From an uncultured Oscillospiraceae bacterium (GTDB lineage: Bacteria > Bacillota > Clostridia > Oscillospirales > Oscillospiraceae), in the NCBI GenBank assembly GCA_949841355.1, contig CATKZP010000023.1, positions 1 through 33,439 on the forward strand: 33,439 nucleotides of DNA, given 5' to 3'. How positions within the stretch are numbered: the first letter of the stretch is position 1; every line of letters starts with the position of its first letter. Both the position numbers and the translations under genes were made by a program. Positions 1-7,839 of the stretch are shown piece by piece. Under the pieces are notes generated by a model. It was not told the origin of the DNA, made no database searches, and saw only the letters and a list, made by a program, of their open reading frames with translations.

Positions 1-572
1 ACAAAAAGAAAACCGTCAATCGGTATACATCGGAGGGACGGGCAGAAATCCATAAAAATCTTGGTATCAATACCGATACGATGATATGGCTCATGCAAAA
101 CCCTGTGTTGGATAAAACGATTGAGTTCGCAGACAACCGAATTTCGCTGTTTGCGGCTCAATATGGGAGGTGTGCCGTAACTGGTGCTGACCTTATGCCG
201 TATGACATTCGCTGTCACCATAAAGTGCCGCTTGAAAACGGTGGTACAGATGAATATGGCAACCTTGCTCTTGTAACCGAAGCAGTACATATCTTAATCC
301 ATGCCACTTTGGGAGAAACAATCCAGAAGTACCTAAATGAACTCCAACTGAACAAAAAACAACTGGAAAAAATGAATAAACTGCGAAAACTGGCGGGAAC
401 GCCTGTAATCGCATAACAAATCTTTTAATGCTGTAACGAAGTGTGTAAGTTATGTTTAAAATGAACAATTTCTAAATTCGATGGGGCGCCGTGTGCGGTG
501 AAAGCCGCATGCACGGTGCTAAGCGGGGGAAAAGCCGGAAACATTTGAAACTGTAGGCTTACCTATCGCAAT
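1..572 (+). mobile_element. Group II intron, 3' part (maturase C-terminus, domains V and VI)
   Basis: The left edge of the window cuts into a group II intron. Present are the end of the intron-encoded protein (to 416) and the 3' catalytic RNA. Domain V spans about 486-519: an outer stem (486-493 with 512-519), the CGC triad at 487-489 and a GAAA-capped inner stem (GCGGT/GCCGC around 496-508). Domain VI spans about 532-560, with AAGCC pairing to GGCTT, and is followed by the terminal CCTATC-type end. The 3' splice junction is placed near 567-572 by analogy with other bacterial introns; the exact base cannot be fixed without the 5' exon. The 5' half lies outside the window, so completeness is unknown. 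Confidence 0.85.
3..416 (+). CDS. ltrA: Group II intron reverse transcriptase/maturase, C-terminal HNH part (partial)
   Basis: The reading frame is open from the window edge and ends at TAA 414-416, so this is the C-terminal 137 residues of a larger protein. It carries an HNH endonuclease module: a CAVTG segment, then a CHHK motif, a GG-x-DEYGNLAL segment with the conserved Asn, and a final VHILIH histidine. In this family the HNH domain nicks the bottom strand of target DNA while the N-terminal reverse transcriptase and X domains, not seen here, copy and splice the intron. The C-terminal tail is Lys-rich. The RNA domains V and VI start about 70 bp downstream, as expected. Whether the upstream reverse transcriptase is intact cannot be judged. 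Confidence 0.85.
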   Translation, partial: KKKTVNRYTSEGRAEIHKNLGINTDTMIWLMQNPVLDKTIEFADNRISLFAAQYGRCAVTGADLMPYDIRCHHKVPLENGGTDEYGNLALVTEAVHILIHATLGETIQKYLNELQLNKKQLEKMNKLRKLAGTPVIA

Positions 573-1369
573 CATCACTGTAACAAAGGCCAGGATGTTC
601 ATTCCAACTTGTTATGTCGGCCTTAAAATCAAGAGCCGGGAACGCCTTTTGATGTTCCAGTAATTCTGTTAGCAGTTCCAGAAAAGCCGGGTATTTACAG
701 TGAAATGCTGTTTATCCCGACAATGCCGTTCGGGTGTACCCAGCCGTAATGCGCCAGGAAATGGTGTGGATCAAGCCACCAGTTCTTAAAATGACAGCTG
801 CTCACTACTTCGTAAGGATGTAAATTGTAGAATAAGGAGCAAACACAGTGCTCTGTTCTCCGTATCACTTCAAACGCCTGCTCTTCTGTGACAGGTTTTC
901 CCCGCATCCGATAGTAGGGCCGTCTGACTAAGGCATCAAATTTTTCAGGCACTTCGTCCATAACTAACCTGCAAGTCTTGAGCCGCTCCAATTCGTCGCT
1001 CTCCAATCGGACCGTGTACTCGGTCAGGGCGCTCTCCAGAAGCAGGTAGACGGTCTCTAAGCATACATATCCGGCATACCTGGATTGTTTATCTTTTCAG
1101 CTCATTCAGCGGAATACATCTCTTTTTTCATTCAACGCATCAAAATCAACATCCACCATCCCATCCGAGAAAATGTGGAAGCAGTCCGGCACGATATGGG
1201 TGCAGTATTCCTAACAGGTTCCGTCAAAAAATGGCACAGTGCTCTCCACAATTTTTACCTCATTTTTCTCCCTATTCAAAGGGCGCATATAAATTGGAAG
1301 GCCTGTTATCACACGATCCGGCACTGCACTGGGTGCGGCGGATTTCGCGTTCTTGACTTTTCGAAGAAT
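573..1369 (-). pseudogene. Decayed hypothetical gene (three stops and a frameshift)
   Basis: Read on the minus strand, one frame runs from just after the sodC stop down to 697 and reads as convincing protein, but it is broken by TAG (1213-1211) and TGA twice (1108-1106 and 1099-1097). At 697 the frame stops again, and the protein-like text resumes one frame over, through KYPAFLELLTELLE and on to the intron junction near 573. The longest uninterrupted piece has a TTG start at 1006 and ends at 695; its conserved-looking core includes RRPYYRMRGKPVTEEQAF and HYGWVHPNGIVG. The type resembles conserved hypothetical proteins of gut Firmicutes that I cannot name. There is no good ribosome binding site. 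I infer a dead gene, possibly part of an old mobile element. Confidence 0.55.
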
Positions 1370-1891
1370 TCACAGGCAAGAGCCTGTTATCCTCCGAATC
1401 ACTCCACAGGCAATTTTTGTGCCGGAATTGCCTGATGGCTGGGTTATAAAGTCATCTGGATGGTCATGGATGACGATTGTTTTCCCAATGACCTCGTTGA
1501 CGAAAAATTGATTGGTCAAAAATAGGGAGAGCGCAATTCCATTGTTTCCGAACAGCGGCGGCAGATCTCCGGCGTGATATGGGTGCTCACAGCCGTTCGG
1601 ATTGTAATGGCCCATGGTGTCCGCAAACGGATCGTCCATATCGCCGCCACAATTGGTTCCCTCATGGATATGAAACCCGAAAATCCGTTTCTGGCAGGGG
1701 TGGTCTGATTGGGGCATGCCGTGGACTTCGGTGAGGACGATCACTCCCGCATGAGTCTGATAAAGCCGCACAGCGCCCGATAGCTTTGGATAGTTCACAC
1801 TGCCCGTGACATTCGCCGCTGCCTGCGGTGTGCCGTACAGGACGGAGAGGATATCAGATCCTGGACGGCCGCAAAATGATGATCTGTTCAT
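1370..1891 (-). CDS. sodC: Cu/Zn superoxide dismutase-family protein
   Basis: The 173-aa protein has the SodC fold signatures in order: FGFHIHEG with two copper-ligand histidines; HEG-TNCGGD with the disulphide cysteine; GHYNPNGCEHPYHAGDLPPL with the bridging His, zinc-ligand histidines and Asp; IVIHDHPDD with the fourth copper histidine; and ACGVI with the second cysteine. Two features are unusual. The zinc loop is short (only two residues between the second and third zinc histidines). The active-site arginine, expected just before ACGVI, is replaced by a GTK sequence. No signal peptide is visible, whereas most bacterial SodC proteins are exported. The start is ATG behind AAGGAGCG. It follows the LysM/GH18 gene by 36 bp in the same direction, so the two are probably co-transcribed. 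Superoxide dismutation is the family activity; actual activity here is uncertain. Confidence 0.85.
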   Translation of the reverse strand: MNRSSFCGRPGSDILSVLYGTPQAAANVTGSVNYPKLSGAVRLYQTHAGVIVLTEVHGMPQSDHPCQKRIFGFHIHEGTNCGGDMDDPFADTMGHYNPNGCEHPYHAGDLPPLFGNNGIALSLFLTNQFFVNEVIGKTIVIHDHPDDFITQPSGNSGTKIACGVIRRITGSCL

Positions 1892-1927
1892 GGGAAACGC
1901 TCCTTGAGAGTTACATATTACATAATA

Positions 1928-3202
1928 TCACAGTACTTTTTCTACGCTGAACATGGATTCCAACAGAATAAAATTGGTGCGAAACAGTTTATTCAAGTTC
2001 CAGAAGCTGACGCCGGCGAGGCCGTATTCGTTCACCAGACCGTATTTGGCCCTGAGACTGCGGGCATCCTCGAACCAGACCTCGTGCTGCCTGCCGTCTG
2101 CGTCGTAATAGCGGAAGAAGGGGGACTGCGCGGCTTGATCGTACTGGATGCCCGCCCCCACCCGTCCGGCCAGAGCGGCGGCCTCGATGTTGGACAGAGA
2201 GCGCGCCGCCGTGCCCTGCGCAAAGGGCAGCGTCCAGTCATAGCCATAGTTGGGCACGCCCATCAGAATCTTTCCCGCCGGTATGGCGCGAGTAGCGTAA
2301 TCCAGGACCTGGCGCACTTTGTCCAGGGGAGCCACCGCCATGGCCGGACCGTATGTATAACCCCATTCATAGGTCATGAGCACAACGTAGTCCACAGTTT
2401 GGCCGTGGGCGGCATAGTCGTGGGCTTCGTAGAGAAGCCCCTGCTGGCCCTCTGAGAGCTTGGGCGCCAGTGCGGTCACCACCAGGTAGCCCAGCTGGTG
2501 CATCCGGTCCGTCAGGCGGCGCAGGAATTGATTGTAGCTCTCCCGGTCGAACTGGTAGACATACTCAAAGTCCACATTCACGCCGTACCAGCCGCCCTGC
2601 CGCAGCAGCGCCTCCACATTTTCCAGAAATGTGTCCTGCACAGCCTGATCGGTCAGAATGGCGTGGGCGATCTGACCGGAGAACCCACCCCCCTCCAGCA
2701 AATTTGTGAGCGTGAGGAGGTTTGCCATACGATACCCGCCGGAGAGCGTCAGATTCAGATGGAAGGTGGGTATCAGGTTTCCTGCCATATCAGAACGGTA
2801 GGAAAAGGGCGAGAGGAACGTCAGGTAAGGCAGCGCGGCGCTCAGGGTGCTGTCTGCGGCGTCGGTCACGTAGCCGTTGACAATGATCTCCCGCGTCTGC
2901 CGGCCATCGGCTGGAATGACCACCGTCTGTCCGGGATAGATGCGGTTGGGATCGGTGACCTGGGGATTTGCCGCGATAAGGCGCGGAAGGCTTACTCCAT
3001 ACCTGCGCGCAATGGAATACAGGGTGTCACCGGGACGCACTGTGCGGCGGTTTTCATCAGTTGGGATGATGAGCGCCTGACCCGCGGATAGTACGTCGGG
3101 GTTTTGCAGCTGATTGGCGGAGATGATGCCGTCCGCCGGCGTGGAATACCGGCGAGCGATTTGATGAACGGTGTCGCCGCTTTTTACAACATATAATTCC
3201 AA
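1928..3202 (-). CDS. LysM-GH18 spore-type peptidoglycan hydrolase
   Basis: This 424-aa protein has two LysM modules (about residues 2-47 and 52-97; each with the VKSGDT/VRPGDT, IARRY and GQ-x-x-x-IP pattern) that bind peptidoglycan. A glycosyl hydrolase 18 barrel follows (about 105-424). The GH18 catalytic motif is present as NVDFEYV with Asp211 and Glu213. The C-terminal WNLNKLFRTNF stretch and VEKVL ending match the usual end of the spore YaaH/SleL/YdhD group, so the protein is full length. These enzymes act as N-acetylglucosaminidases on cortex fragments during germination or sit in the spore coat. No signal peptide is seen, which fits delivery to the spore surface from the mother cell. 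The start is TTG at 3202, nine bases after AGGAGG. No clear sigma-A promoter was found upstream. Confidence 0.88.
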   Translation of the reverse strand: MELYVVKSGDTVHQIARRYSTPADGIISANQLQNPDVLSAGQALIIPTDENRRTVRPGDTLYSIARRYGVSLPRLIAANPQVTDPNRIYPGQTVVIPADGRQTREIIVNGYVTDAADSTLSAALPYLTFLSPFSYRSDMAGNLIPTFHLNLTLSGGYRMANLLTLTNLLEGGGFSGQIAHAILTDQAVQDTFLENVEALLRQGGWYGVNVDFEYVYQFDRESYNQFLRRLTDRMHQLGYLVVTALAPKLSEGQQGLLYEAHDYAAHGQTVDYVVLMTYEWGYTYGPAMAVAPLDKVRQVLDYATRAIPAGKILMGVPNYGYDWTLPFAQGTAARSLSNIEAAALAGRVGAGIQYDQAAQSPFFRYYDADGRQHEVWFEDARSLRAKYGLVNEYGLAGVSFWNLNKLFRTNFILLESMFSVEKVL

Positions 3203-3361
3203 GGTGTTCGTCCTCCTGTTGAGCTTGCCCGGATACCCCAGTCTATTCCCAACAGCGGCAAAAGGAGGCTTGTCAGCCTAGAGGAGATCACCCGGGGCAT
3301 CCGGAACTATACCATGTTTTGCCCTCGAAACAGCGAAAACGGCGGCATCGGACAGCCAAGG

Positions 3362-3413
3362 AAAAAGCGCCAATTCTTTGGATTTTGAACGGAAACCCAA
3401 AGAATTGGCGCTT
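3362..3413 (-). terminator. Intrinsic terminator of tRNA-Arg
   Basis: A perfect 17-bp inverted repeat (3365-3381 with 3397-3413, 15-nt loop) begins six bases after the tRNA 3' end. On the minus strand it is followed by a run of T (A at 3362-3366 on the plus strand). Confidence 0.85.
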
Positions 3414-3418
3414 AATTC

Positions 3419-3494
3419 TGGCACCCCGGAGACGATTCGAACGTCCGACCCTTCGCTTAGGAGGCGAATGCTCTATCCCCTGAGCTACCGGGGC
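3419..3494 (-). tRNA. tRNA-Arg (anticodon CCT)
   Basis: The reverse complement folds as a normal cloverleaf: a 7-bp acceptor GCCCCGG/CCGGGGT whose first pair is G-U, D arm GCTC/GAGC, anticodon stem TTCGC/GCGAA with loop CTCCTAA, and T arm with TTCGAAT. CCA is encoded. The anticodon CCT reads the AGG arginine codon. Like other single tRNA genes it could serve as an integration target, but no integrase or direct repeat is visible beside it. Confidence 0.95.
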
Positions 3495-3508
3495 GTGTCA
3501 ACTTACTC

Positions 3509-3537
3509 ATTTTAACGGATTGCGCCGCCGCTGTCAA
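3509..3537 (-). promoter_or_regulatory. Sigma-A promoter for tRNA-Arg
   Basis: On the minus strand, TTGACA (3537-3532) and TAAAAT (3514-3509) are separated by 17 bp and sit just upstream of the tRNA 5' end at 3494. The match is 11 of 12 to consensus. Confidence 0.85.
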
Positions 3538-3706
3538 TGTGATAAGCTAAAAAAATGAAAATAAAACTGAAATGAGGGATGCCGCGGTGACGCTGTGGAG
3601 CGATTTTGGGCCGTGTGTGAAGCTGCGCCGTGCCCGTTTGACAAGAAACGGCCCCTGGCGGGGTGAAACTTTGTTGATATTTCCGCTAGAAATCAAAGAA
3701 AAAGGT

Positions 3707-3735
3707 TTGCTTTTACGGGCAAACGAAAGTATAAT
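3707..3735 (+). promoter_or_regulatory. Sigma-A promoter for typA
   Basis: TTGCTT (3707-3712) and a perfect TATAAT (3730-3735), spacer 17 bp, predict a transcript start near 3742. That gives a leader of about 60 nt before the TTG start at 3801, and excludes the upstream in-frame TTG at 3747 on ribosome-binding grounds. Confidence 0.8.
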
Positions 3736-3800
3736 CAATAAGTTAGTTGACTTTACTATCCCAAAAACGCAAAGACGAGAAAGTTTTGAGGTGTACTGGT

Positions 3801-5630
3801 TTGCAGAACGAAAAATTACGCAATATCGCCATCATCGCCCACGTGGACCACGGCAAGACTACTCTGGTGGACGAGATGCTCAAGCAGGGCGGCATCTACC
3901 GGGAAAATCAGGCCACCGTGGACCGCGTGATGGACTCCAACGACCTGGAACGGGAGCGGGGCATCACCATTTTGGCCAAGAACACAGCCGTCCATTATAA
4001 GGACACCAAAATCAATATTGTGGACACCCCGGGCCACGCCGACTTCGGCGGCGAGGTGGAGCGCATTTTGAAAATGGTCAACGGCGTCATCCTGCTGGTG
4101 GACGCCGCCGAGGGTCCCATGCCCCAAACCCGCTTCGTGCTCAGCAAGGCCCTGGAGCTGGGCCACAAGGTCATTGTGGTGGTGAATAAGATCGACCGCC
4201 CCGACCAGCGCGTCCACGAGGTGATGGACGAGGTGCTGGAGCTGCTGCTGGACCTGAACGCCACCGACGAGCAGTTCGAGTCCCCCACCCTGTTCTGCTC
4301 CGGGCGGCAGGGCACCGCCAGCTACTCCCCCGACGTGCAGGGGCAGGATCTGGTGCCCCTCTTTGAGACGATCCTGAACTATATCCCCGCCCCCGACTGC
4401 GAGGCGGACGCGCCTTTCCAGATGCTGGTGTCTTCCATCGACTACAACGAGTTTGTGGGGCGCATCGCCGTGGGACGCATCGAGCGGGGCACGGTAAAGC
4501 AGAACCAGGAGATCGTGGTGTGTAACTACCACAGGCAGGACGAGCCCCCCAAAAAGGCCAAGGCCACCGCCCTGTATACCTTTGACGGCCTGGGCCGCAC
4601 CCCTGTCACCGAGGCCAAGGCCGGCGAGATCATCGCCATGAGCGGCATCGGAGATATCACCATCGGTGACACAGTGTGCGTCCCCTCCGCCCCCGAGCCC
4701 ATTGAGTTCGTGAAGATCTCCGCCCCCACCCTGGAGATGACCTTCTCTGTCAACGACTCCCCCTTTGCCGGCAAGGAGGGCAAATTCGTCACCAGCCGTC
4801 AGCTCCGGGACCGGCTGTTCCGGGAGACCCTCAAAGACGTGTCCCTCCGGGTCACCGAGATGGAGAGCTATACCGACGCGTTCAATGTGGCGGGCCGGGG
4901 CGAGATGTCCCTGTCCATCCTCATCGAGACCATGCGCCGGGAGGGGTATGAGTTCCAGGTATCGCCCCCCCGCGTGGTCTACCAGGAGGTGGACGGCAAA
5001 AAGTGCGAGCCGGTGGAGCGGGTGGTCATCGACGTGCCCGCCGACTGCGTGGGGGCCGTGATGGAGAAGCTGGGCTCCCGGAAGGGCGAGTTCTTGTCCA
5101 TGGACCCCGTGGGCAGCCGCACCAAGCTGGAATTCCTGGTGCCCTCCCGGGGGCTGTTCGGCTACCGCAACGAATTTTTGACGGACACCAAGGGCGAGGG
5201 CATCATGGCCTCCGTCTTTGAGAAGTACGCCCCCTTCAAAGGGGACATCCAGCGCCGGAACACCGGCTCCCTGGTGGCCCACGAGCAGGGCGATTCCGTG
5301 ACCTACGGCCTGTTCGCCGCCCAGGAGCGGGGCGCACTGTTCATCGGCGCGGGGGTGCCCGTGTACGAGGGCATGGTGGTGGGTGTGTGCCCCAAGATGG
5401 AGGACATCACCGTCAACGTGTGCAAGAAGAAGCAGCTCACCAACATGCGGGCCTCCGGGTCCGACGAGGCCCTGCGGCTGGTGCCCCCCAAGCAGCTCAG
5501 CCTGGAGCAGTGCCTGGAGTTTTTGGCAGACGACGAGCTGCTGGAGGTCACGCCGGAAAACCTGCGCCTGCGCAAGCGCATTTTGAACCACGAGAAGCGC
5601 ATGAAGGCCCTTAAGGGCGGGAAAGCGTAA
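3801..5630 (+). CDS. typA: Ribosome-associated translational GTPase TypA/BipA
   Basis: A 609-aa translation-factor GTPase related to EF-G. Motifs seen: P-loop AHVDHGKTT (about residues 13-21), switch region with ERERGITI, G3 DTPGHADF, G4 NKID, then EF-G-like domains II, III and V and the BipA-specific C-terminus. It binds the 70S ribosome and assists 50S assembly and stress or cold growth. The start chosen is TTG at 3801, six bases after GAGGTG; this gives the usual [14 protein letters not shown] beginning and normal family length. The frame is open further upstream to a TTG at 3747, but that has no ribosome binding site and lies only five bases from the predicted transcript start. The gene is monocistronic between its own promoter and a strong terminator. 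Confidence 0.96.
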   Translation: MQNEKLRNIAIIAHVDHGKTTLVDEMLKQGGIYRENQATVDRVMDSNDLERERGITILAKNTAVHYKDTKINIVDTPGHADFGGEVERILKMVNGVILLVDAAEGPMPQTRFVLSKALELGHKVIVVVNKIDRPDQRVHEVMDEVLELLLDLNATDEQFESPTLFCSGRQGTASYSPDVQGQDLVPLFETILNYIPAPDCEADAPFQMLVSSIDYNEFVGRIAVGRIERGTVKQNQEIVVCNYHRQDEPPKKAKATALYTFDGLGRTPVTEAKAGEIIAMSGIGDITIGDTVCVPSAPEPIEFVKISAPTLEMTFSVNDSPFAGKEGKFVTSRQLRDRLFRETLKDVSLRVTEMESYTDAFNVAGRGEMSLSILIETMRREGYEFQVSPPRVVYQEVDGKKCEPVERVVIDVPADCVGAVMEKLGSRKGEFLSMDPVGSRTKLEFLVPSRGLFGYRNEFLTDTKGEGIMASVFEKYAPFKGDIQRRNTGSLVAHEQGDSVTYGLFAAQERGALFIGAGVPVYEGMVVGVCPKMEDITVNVCKKKQLTNMRASGSDEALRLVPPKQLSLEQCLEFLADDELLEVTPENLRLRKRILNHEKRMKALKGGKA

Positions 5631-5676
5631 AAAAGAGGGAGCGGCAAGGTCGTTTGACCTTGCCGCTCCCTCTTTT
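5631..5676 (+). terminator. Bidirectional intrinsic terminator after typA
   Basis: A perfect 21-bp stem (5631-5651 with 5656-5676) with a GTTT loop begins directly after the typA stop. A-rich on the left and T-rich on the right, it can also end the converging minus-strand transcript, and it touches the stop codon of the 61-aa gene at 5675. Confidence 0.92.
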
Positions 5677-5860
5677 ATTGCCGCTTTTCACGCTTCCACT
5701 TCTGATATTCCTTGACAAGCAGCGGAATATCAATCGCCAAAGCGATCAGGTAAAAAACAACTGCGATTACATATAGCTTTGCAAAACCGCCGAAAACCGT
5801 ACCACCAAATAAGCACAGGAAAGCAATCGTTTCTTTCTTGGGCACATAGATCCCCCTCAC
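5675..5860 (-). CDS. Small two-span membrane protein, coupled to the XpaC-family gene
   Basis: A 61-aa protein of unknown function. Two hydrophobic helices are visible (about residues 12-28 and 30-49), followed by a strongly basic tail (KEYQKWKREKRQ) that should lie in the cytoplasm. The start is GTG at 5860-5858, overlapping the TGA of the upstream XpaC-family gene as GTGA, which implies translational coupling. The coding strand ends inside the shared terminator with typA. I do not recognise the family. The coupling suggests it works with, or is co-inserted with, the XpaC-like membrane protein. Confidence 0.7.
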   Translation of the reverse strand: MRGIYVPKKETIAFLCLFGGTVFGGFAKLYVIAVVFYLIALAIDIPLLVKEYQKWKREKRQ

Positions 5861-7266
5861 AGCGTCATAGTAATCCCGCCCTCGTCGGACAGCCCGTCCT
5901 TCTTGAGCATATTCTCCAGTACCTCCACGTCGGACGTGATGTCCATGGCGTCGTCCTGGAACAGCTTGTCGAGCTGCTTCTCAAACCCGGACACCACCTG
6001 GTCCATCATGTCCTCAATGCGCTTTTTGGCTGCGGAGATGTTTTCCCCCTCAATGCCCTGGGCGTCCAGCTGGGCGTAGGCCCGGAGGATTTTCAGGGTG
6101 GTGGGCAGGTAGTAGTTCAGGAAGGTGCGCAGCTGCCCCTCCTTGTTGGGGTGGGATTTCTGGTAGGCCAGAATTTTGCCCGTGATTTCTTCGATGCGGT
6201 CGATCTTGGCGCTCATCACCTCGTCGGGAATCTCGTCGTTCACCTGCCGGATCTCCCGGAGAATGTCGTCCTCCCGGGCGGCAGCCTGCTGAGGGGTCTC
6301 CTCTGCGGGCTCCTCCCGGCGGACTTGGGCGTGGTAGCCCATCTCGGTGAGGAACAGCTTGCCCTCCGCCAGATCCAGGTAGCCGGTGGGCAGGATGCCC
6401 TTAGCCAGCATCCGCCGCAGGTCCTTGCACAGCTTGTTCACCGGCACACCAAAGCTGGCAGCCATGGGGGCCAGGTCCACCTCTCGGTTGGCGCCGATGT
6501 AGGCCAGGTAGTTGAGGTAACGCTCGCTGCGGCGGTTTTTGCCGATGCCAGAGGCCAGCATACCGAAGCCGTATACCATAAATATCAGGCAGGCCACGAT
6601 GGGGATGAGGATAGGATACTCAAATTCACCCAAAAACACAGGGGTCATGCAGGTCAGAGCGCCCAGGCCAAAGATCCCGGCGAGGATGCTTCCCGCGATG
6701 ATGAGCCCGGTGCCGCCGCCCTCCTTTTTGGCCTTCCGGCGCTTGTTTTCCACCGGGTCGCGGACGTTCCAGGCATCGGGCTGGGACTTGGCCTGGCGGG
6801 ACGCGGCGGCCCTGGGGGCCTGTTTGGGCTGGGACGCCTTTCCGGCCGCCTGGGCGGATGCCGCAGTTCGCTGGGAAACATCCTGAGCCGCCGCTTTGGC
6901 GGACGTGCCCGCCTGCTGGAAGAAGCTCTCTGCGGCCTCCTTAGCGGTGTGGGCGGCCCGCTGTGCCTCCTGGCGATAGCGGGTGCGCTGCTTGGCGTCC
7001 ATGTCCAAAATCTTGCTCACCGCCCAGACGATGGCGATAATCTGGGTAATACCGGCAGCGGGGATGCAGAACAGCAGACCAATCCAGATCCAGTCCTTCC
7101 AGCTGTCGGAACTTCGCGGGGGCCTGGGCGGGCGGTTGGGAGTGGTTCCCCGCCCGGAGCCGAAGCTGTAGTTATAGCGATAGGTATAGTTATTCTGCTG
7201 ACTGCCGTTTTGCTGGCCGCCGCTCTGAGGGCTCTTCTCCTCGGGGCCGTAGCTGCTGTCTGCCAT
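5857..7266 (-). CDS. XpaC-family (5-bromo-4-chloroindolyl phosphate hydrolysis) membrane protein
   Basis: The 469-aa protein starts with a Gln/Asn/Pro-rich, probably disordered region (1-55), then a hydrophobic segment (about 58-86), an Ala-rich helical linker (95-165), a basic patch, two further membrane spans (about 185-213 and 216-239) and a charged, helical C-terminal domain of the XpaC type (about 240-469). The family is named after B. subtilis XpaC, first linked to X-phos hydrolysis, and is often found near TelA-like tellurite resistance genes; no TelA is nearby here. True function is unknown. The start is ATG behind AAGGGGGAG. It has its own promoter (7302-7330) and is divergent from the ylxM-ffh operon. 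Confidence 0.75.
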   Translation of the reverse strand: MADSSYGPEEKSPQSGGQQNGSQQNNYTYRYNYSFGSGRGTTPNRPPRPPRSSDSWKDWIWIGLLFCIPAAGITQIIAIVWAVSKILDMDAKQRTRYRQEAQRAAHTAKEAAESFFQQAGTSAKAAAQDVSQRTAASAQAAGKASQPKQAPRAAASRQAKSQPDAWNVRDPVENKRRKAKKEGGGTGLIIAGSILAGIFGLGALTCMTPVFLGEFEYPILIPIVACLIFMVYGFGMLASGIGKNRRSERYLNYLAYIGANREVDLAPMAASFGVPVNKLCKDLRRMLAKGILPTGYLDLAEGKLFLTEMGYHAQVRREEPAEETPQQAAAREDDILREIRQVNDEIPDEVMSAKIDRIEEITGKILAYQKSHPNKEGQLRTFLNYYLPTTLKILRAYAQLDAQGIEGENISAAKKRIEDMMDQVVSGFEKQLDKLFQDDAMDITSDVEVLENMLKKDGLSDEGGITMTL

Positions 7267-7301
7267 GGTTCTCCCCCTTCCGCGAAATGACTAACAGAGC
7301 T

Positions 7302-7330
7302 ATTATATACTCTTTGGGCCAAACTGTAAA
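7302..7330 (-). promoter_or_regulatory. Sigma-A promoter for the XpaC-family gene
   Basis: On the minus strand TTTACA (7330-7325) and perfect TATAAT (7307-7302) are 17 bp apart, about 36 bp before the ATG at 7266. Confidence 0.85.
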
Positions 7331-7379
7331 TACGCTGGGAGTTTAATTTTTTATTTAGAAACGGCGGCCTATTTTGGCC

Positions 7380-7408
7380 TTGACTTTTAGGGCGGGCTGT
7401 GTTATAGT
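7380..7408 (+). promoter_or_regulatory. Sigma-A promoter of the ylxM-ffh operon
   Basis: TTGACT (7380-7385) and TATAGT (7403-7408) are separated by 17 bp. A 7-bp inverted repeat TGTAAAG/CTTTACA (7416-7422 with 7431-7437) covers the predicted transcript start and could be an operator or a 5' hairpin. Confidence 0.85.
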
Positions 7409-7462
7409 ATCACATTGTAAAGTCAATGAGCTTTACACAATATCTTGTAGAGGCGGGATTCC

Positions 7463-7834
7463 ATGAAAAATCAGGCATACCGCATGGCCATGCTGTTTGA
7501 TTTTTACGGCGATCTGCTCACCGAGCGCCAGCGGGAATTCTATGACCTCTATTATAATGAGGACCTGTCCCTGGCTGAAATCGCGGAGAACTACGGCATC
7601 TCCCGCCAAGGGGTGCGGGACGTTATCGTCCGGGCCGAGGCGGCCATGACGGAGATTGAGGATAAAACCCATATCATCCGTCGCTTCCAGCAGTCCAGAG
7701 CAGCCATCGCCGCCATCAGTCAAGCCGCCGACCGGCTGCTGGAATCCGTTGACCGGCGCAGCTACAGCGACGCCATGCTGGACGAGATTGCCCGGACCAT
7801 CAAGGAAAATGCGGCAAAACTGGAGCAGGAGTAA
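7463..7834 (+). CDS. ylxM: YlxM-family DNA-binding/SRP-associated protein
   Basis: A 123-aa protein with a sigma-70 region 4-like helix-turn-helix: LTERQREFYDLYY (about 20-32) then LAEIAENYGISRQGVRD (about 38-54), followed by a helical tail. YlxM is encoded immediately upstream of ffh across Firmicutes and has been linked to the signal recognition particle (it stimulates Ffh GTPase activity in Streptococcus). It ends five bases before ffh, so the two are co-transcribed from the promoter at 7380-7408. Length and order are typical. Confidence 0.93.
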   Translation: MKNQAYRMAMLFDFYGDLLTERQREFYDLYYNEDLSLAEIAENYGISRQGVRDVIVRAEAAMTEIEDKTHIIRRFQQSRAAIAAISQAADRLLESVDRRSYSDAMLDEIARTIKENAAKLEQE

Positions 7835-7839
7835 CTGTT

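Noticed and set aside
1085..1435. 116-codon plus-strand frame
   Set aside because: It overlaps the decayed minus-strand gene, has no ribosome binding site and has no protein-like motif.
3419..3494. tRNA-Arg as attachment site of the left-end mobile remnants
   Set aside because: No integrase and no repeat of the tRNA 3' end is present in the window.
3816..5591. 591-codon open frame antisense to typA
   Set aside because: It mirrors typA codons in a G+C-rich gene, is dominated by His, Leu and Gly, and has no ribosome binding site. Similar shadows opposite the phage genes (for example 16906-18600 and 25358-27028) were left out for the same reason.
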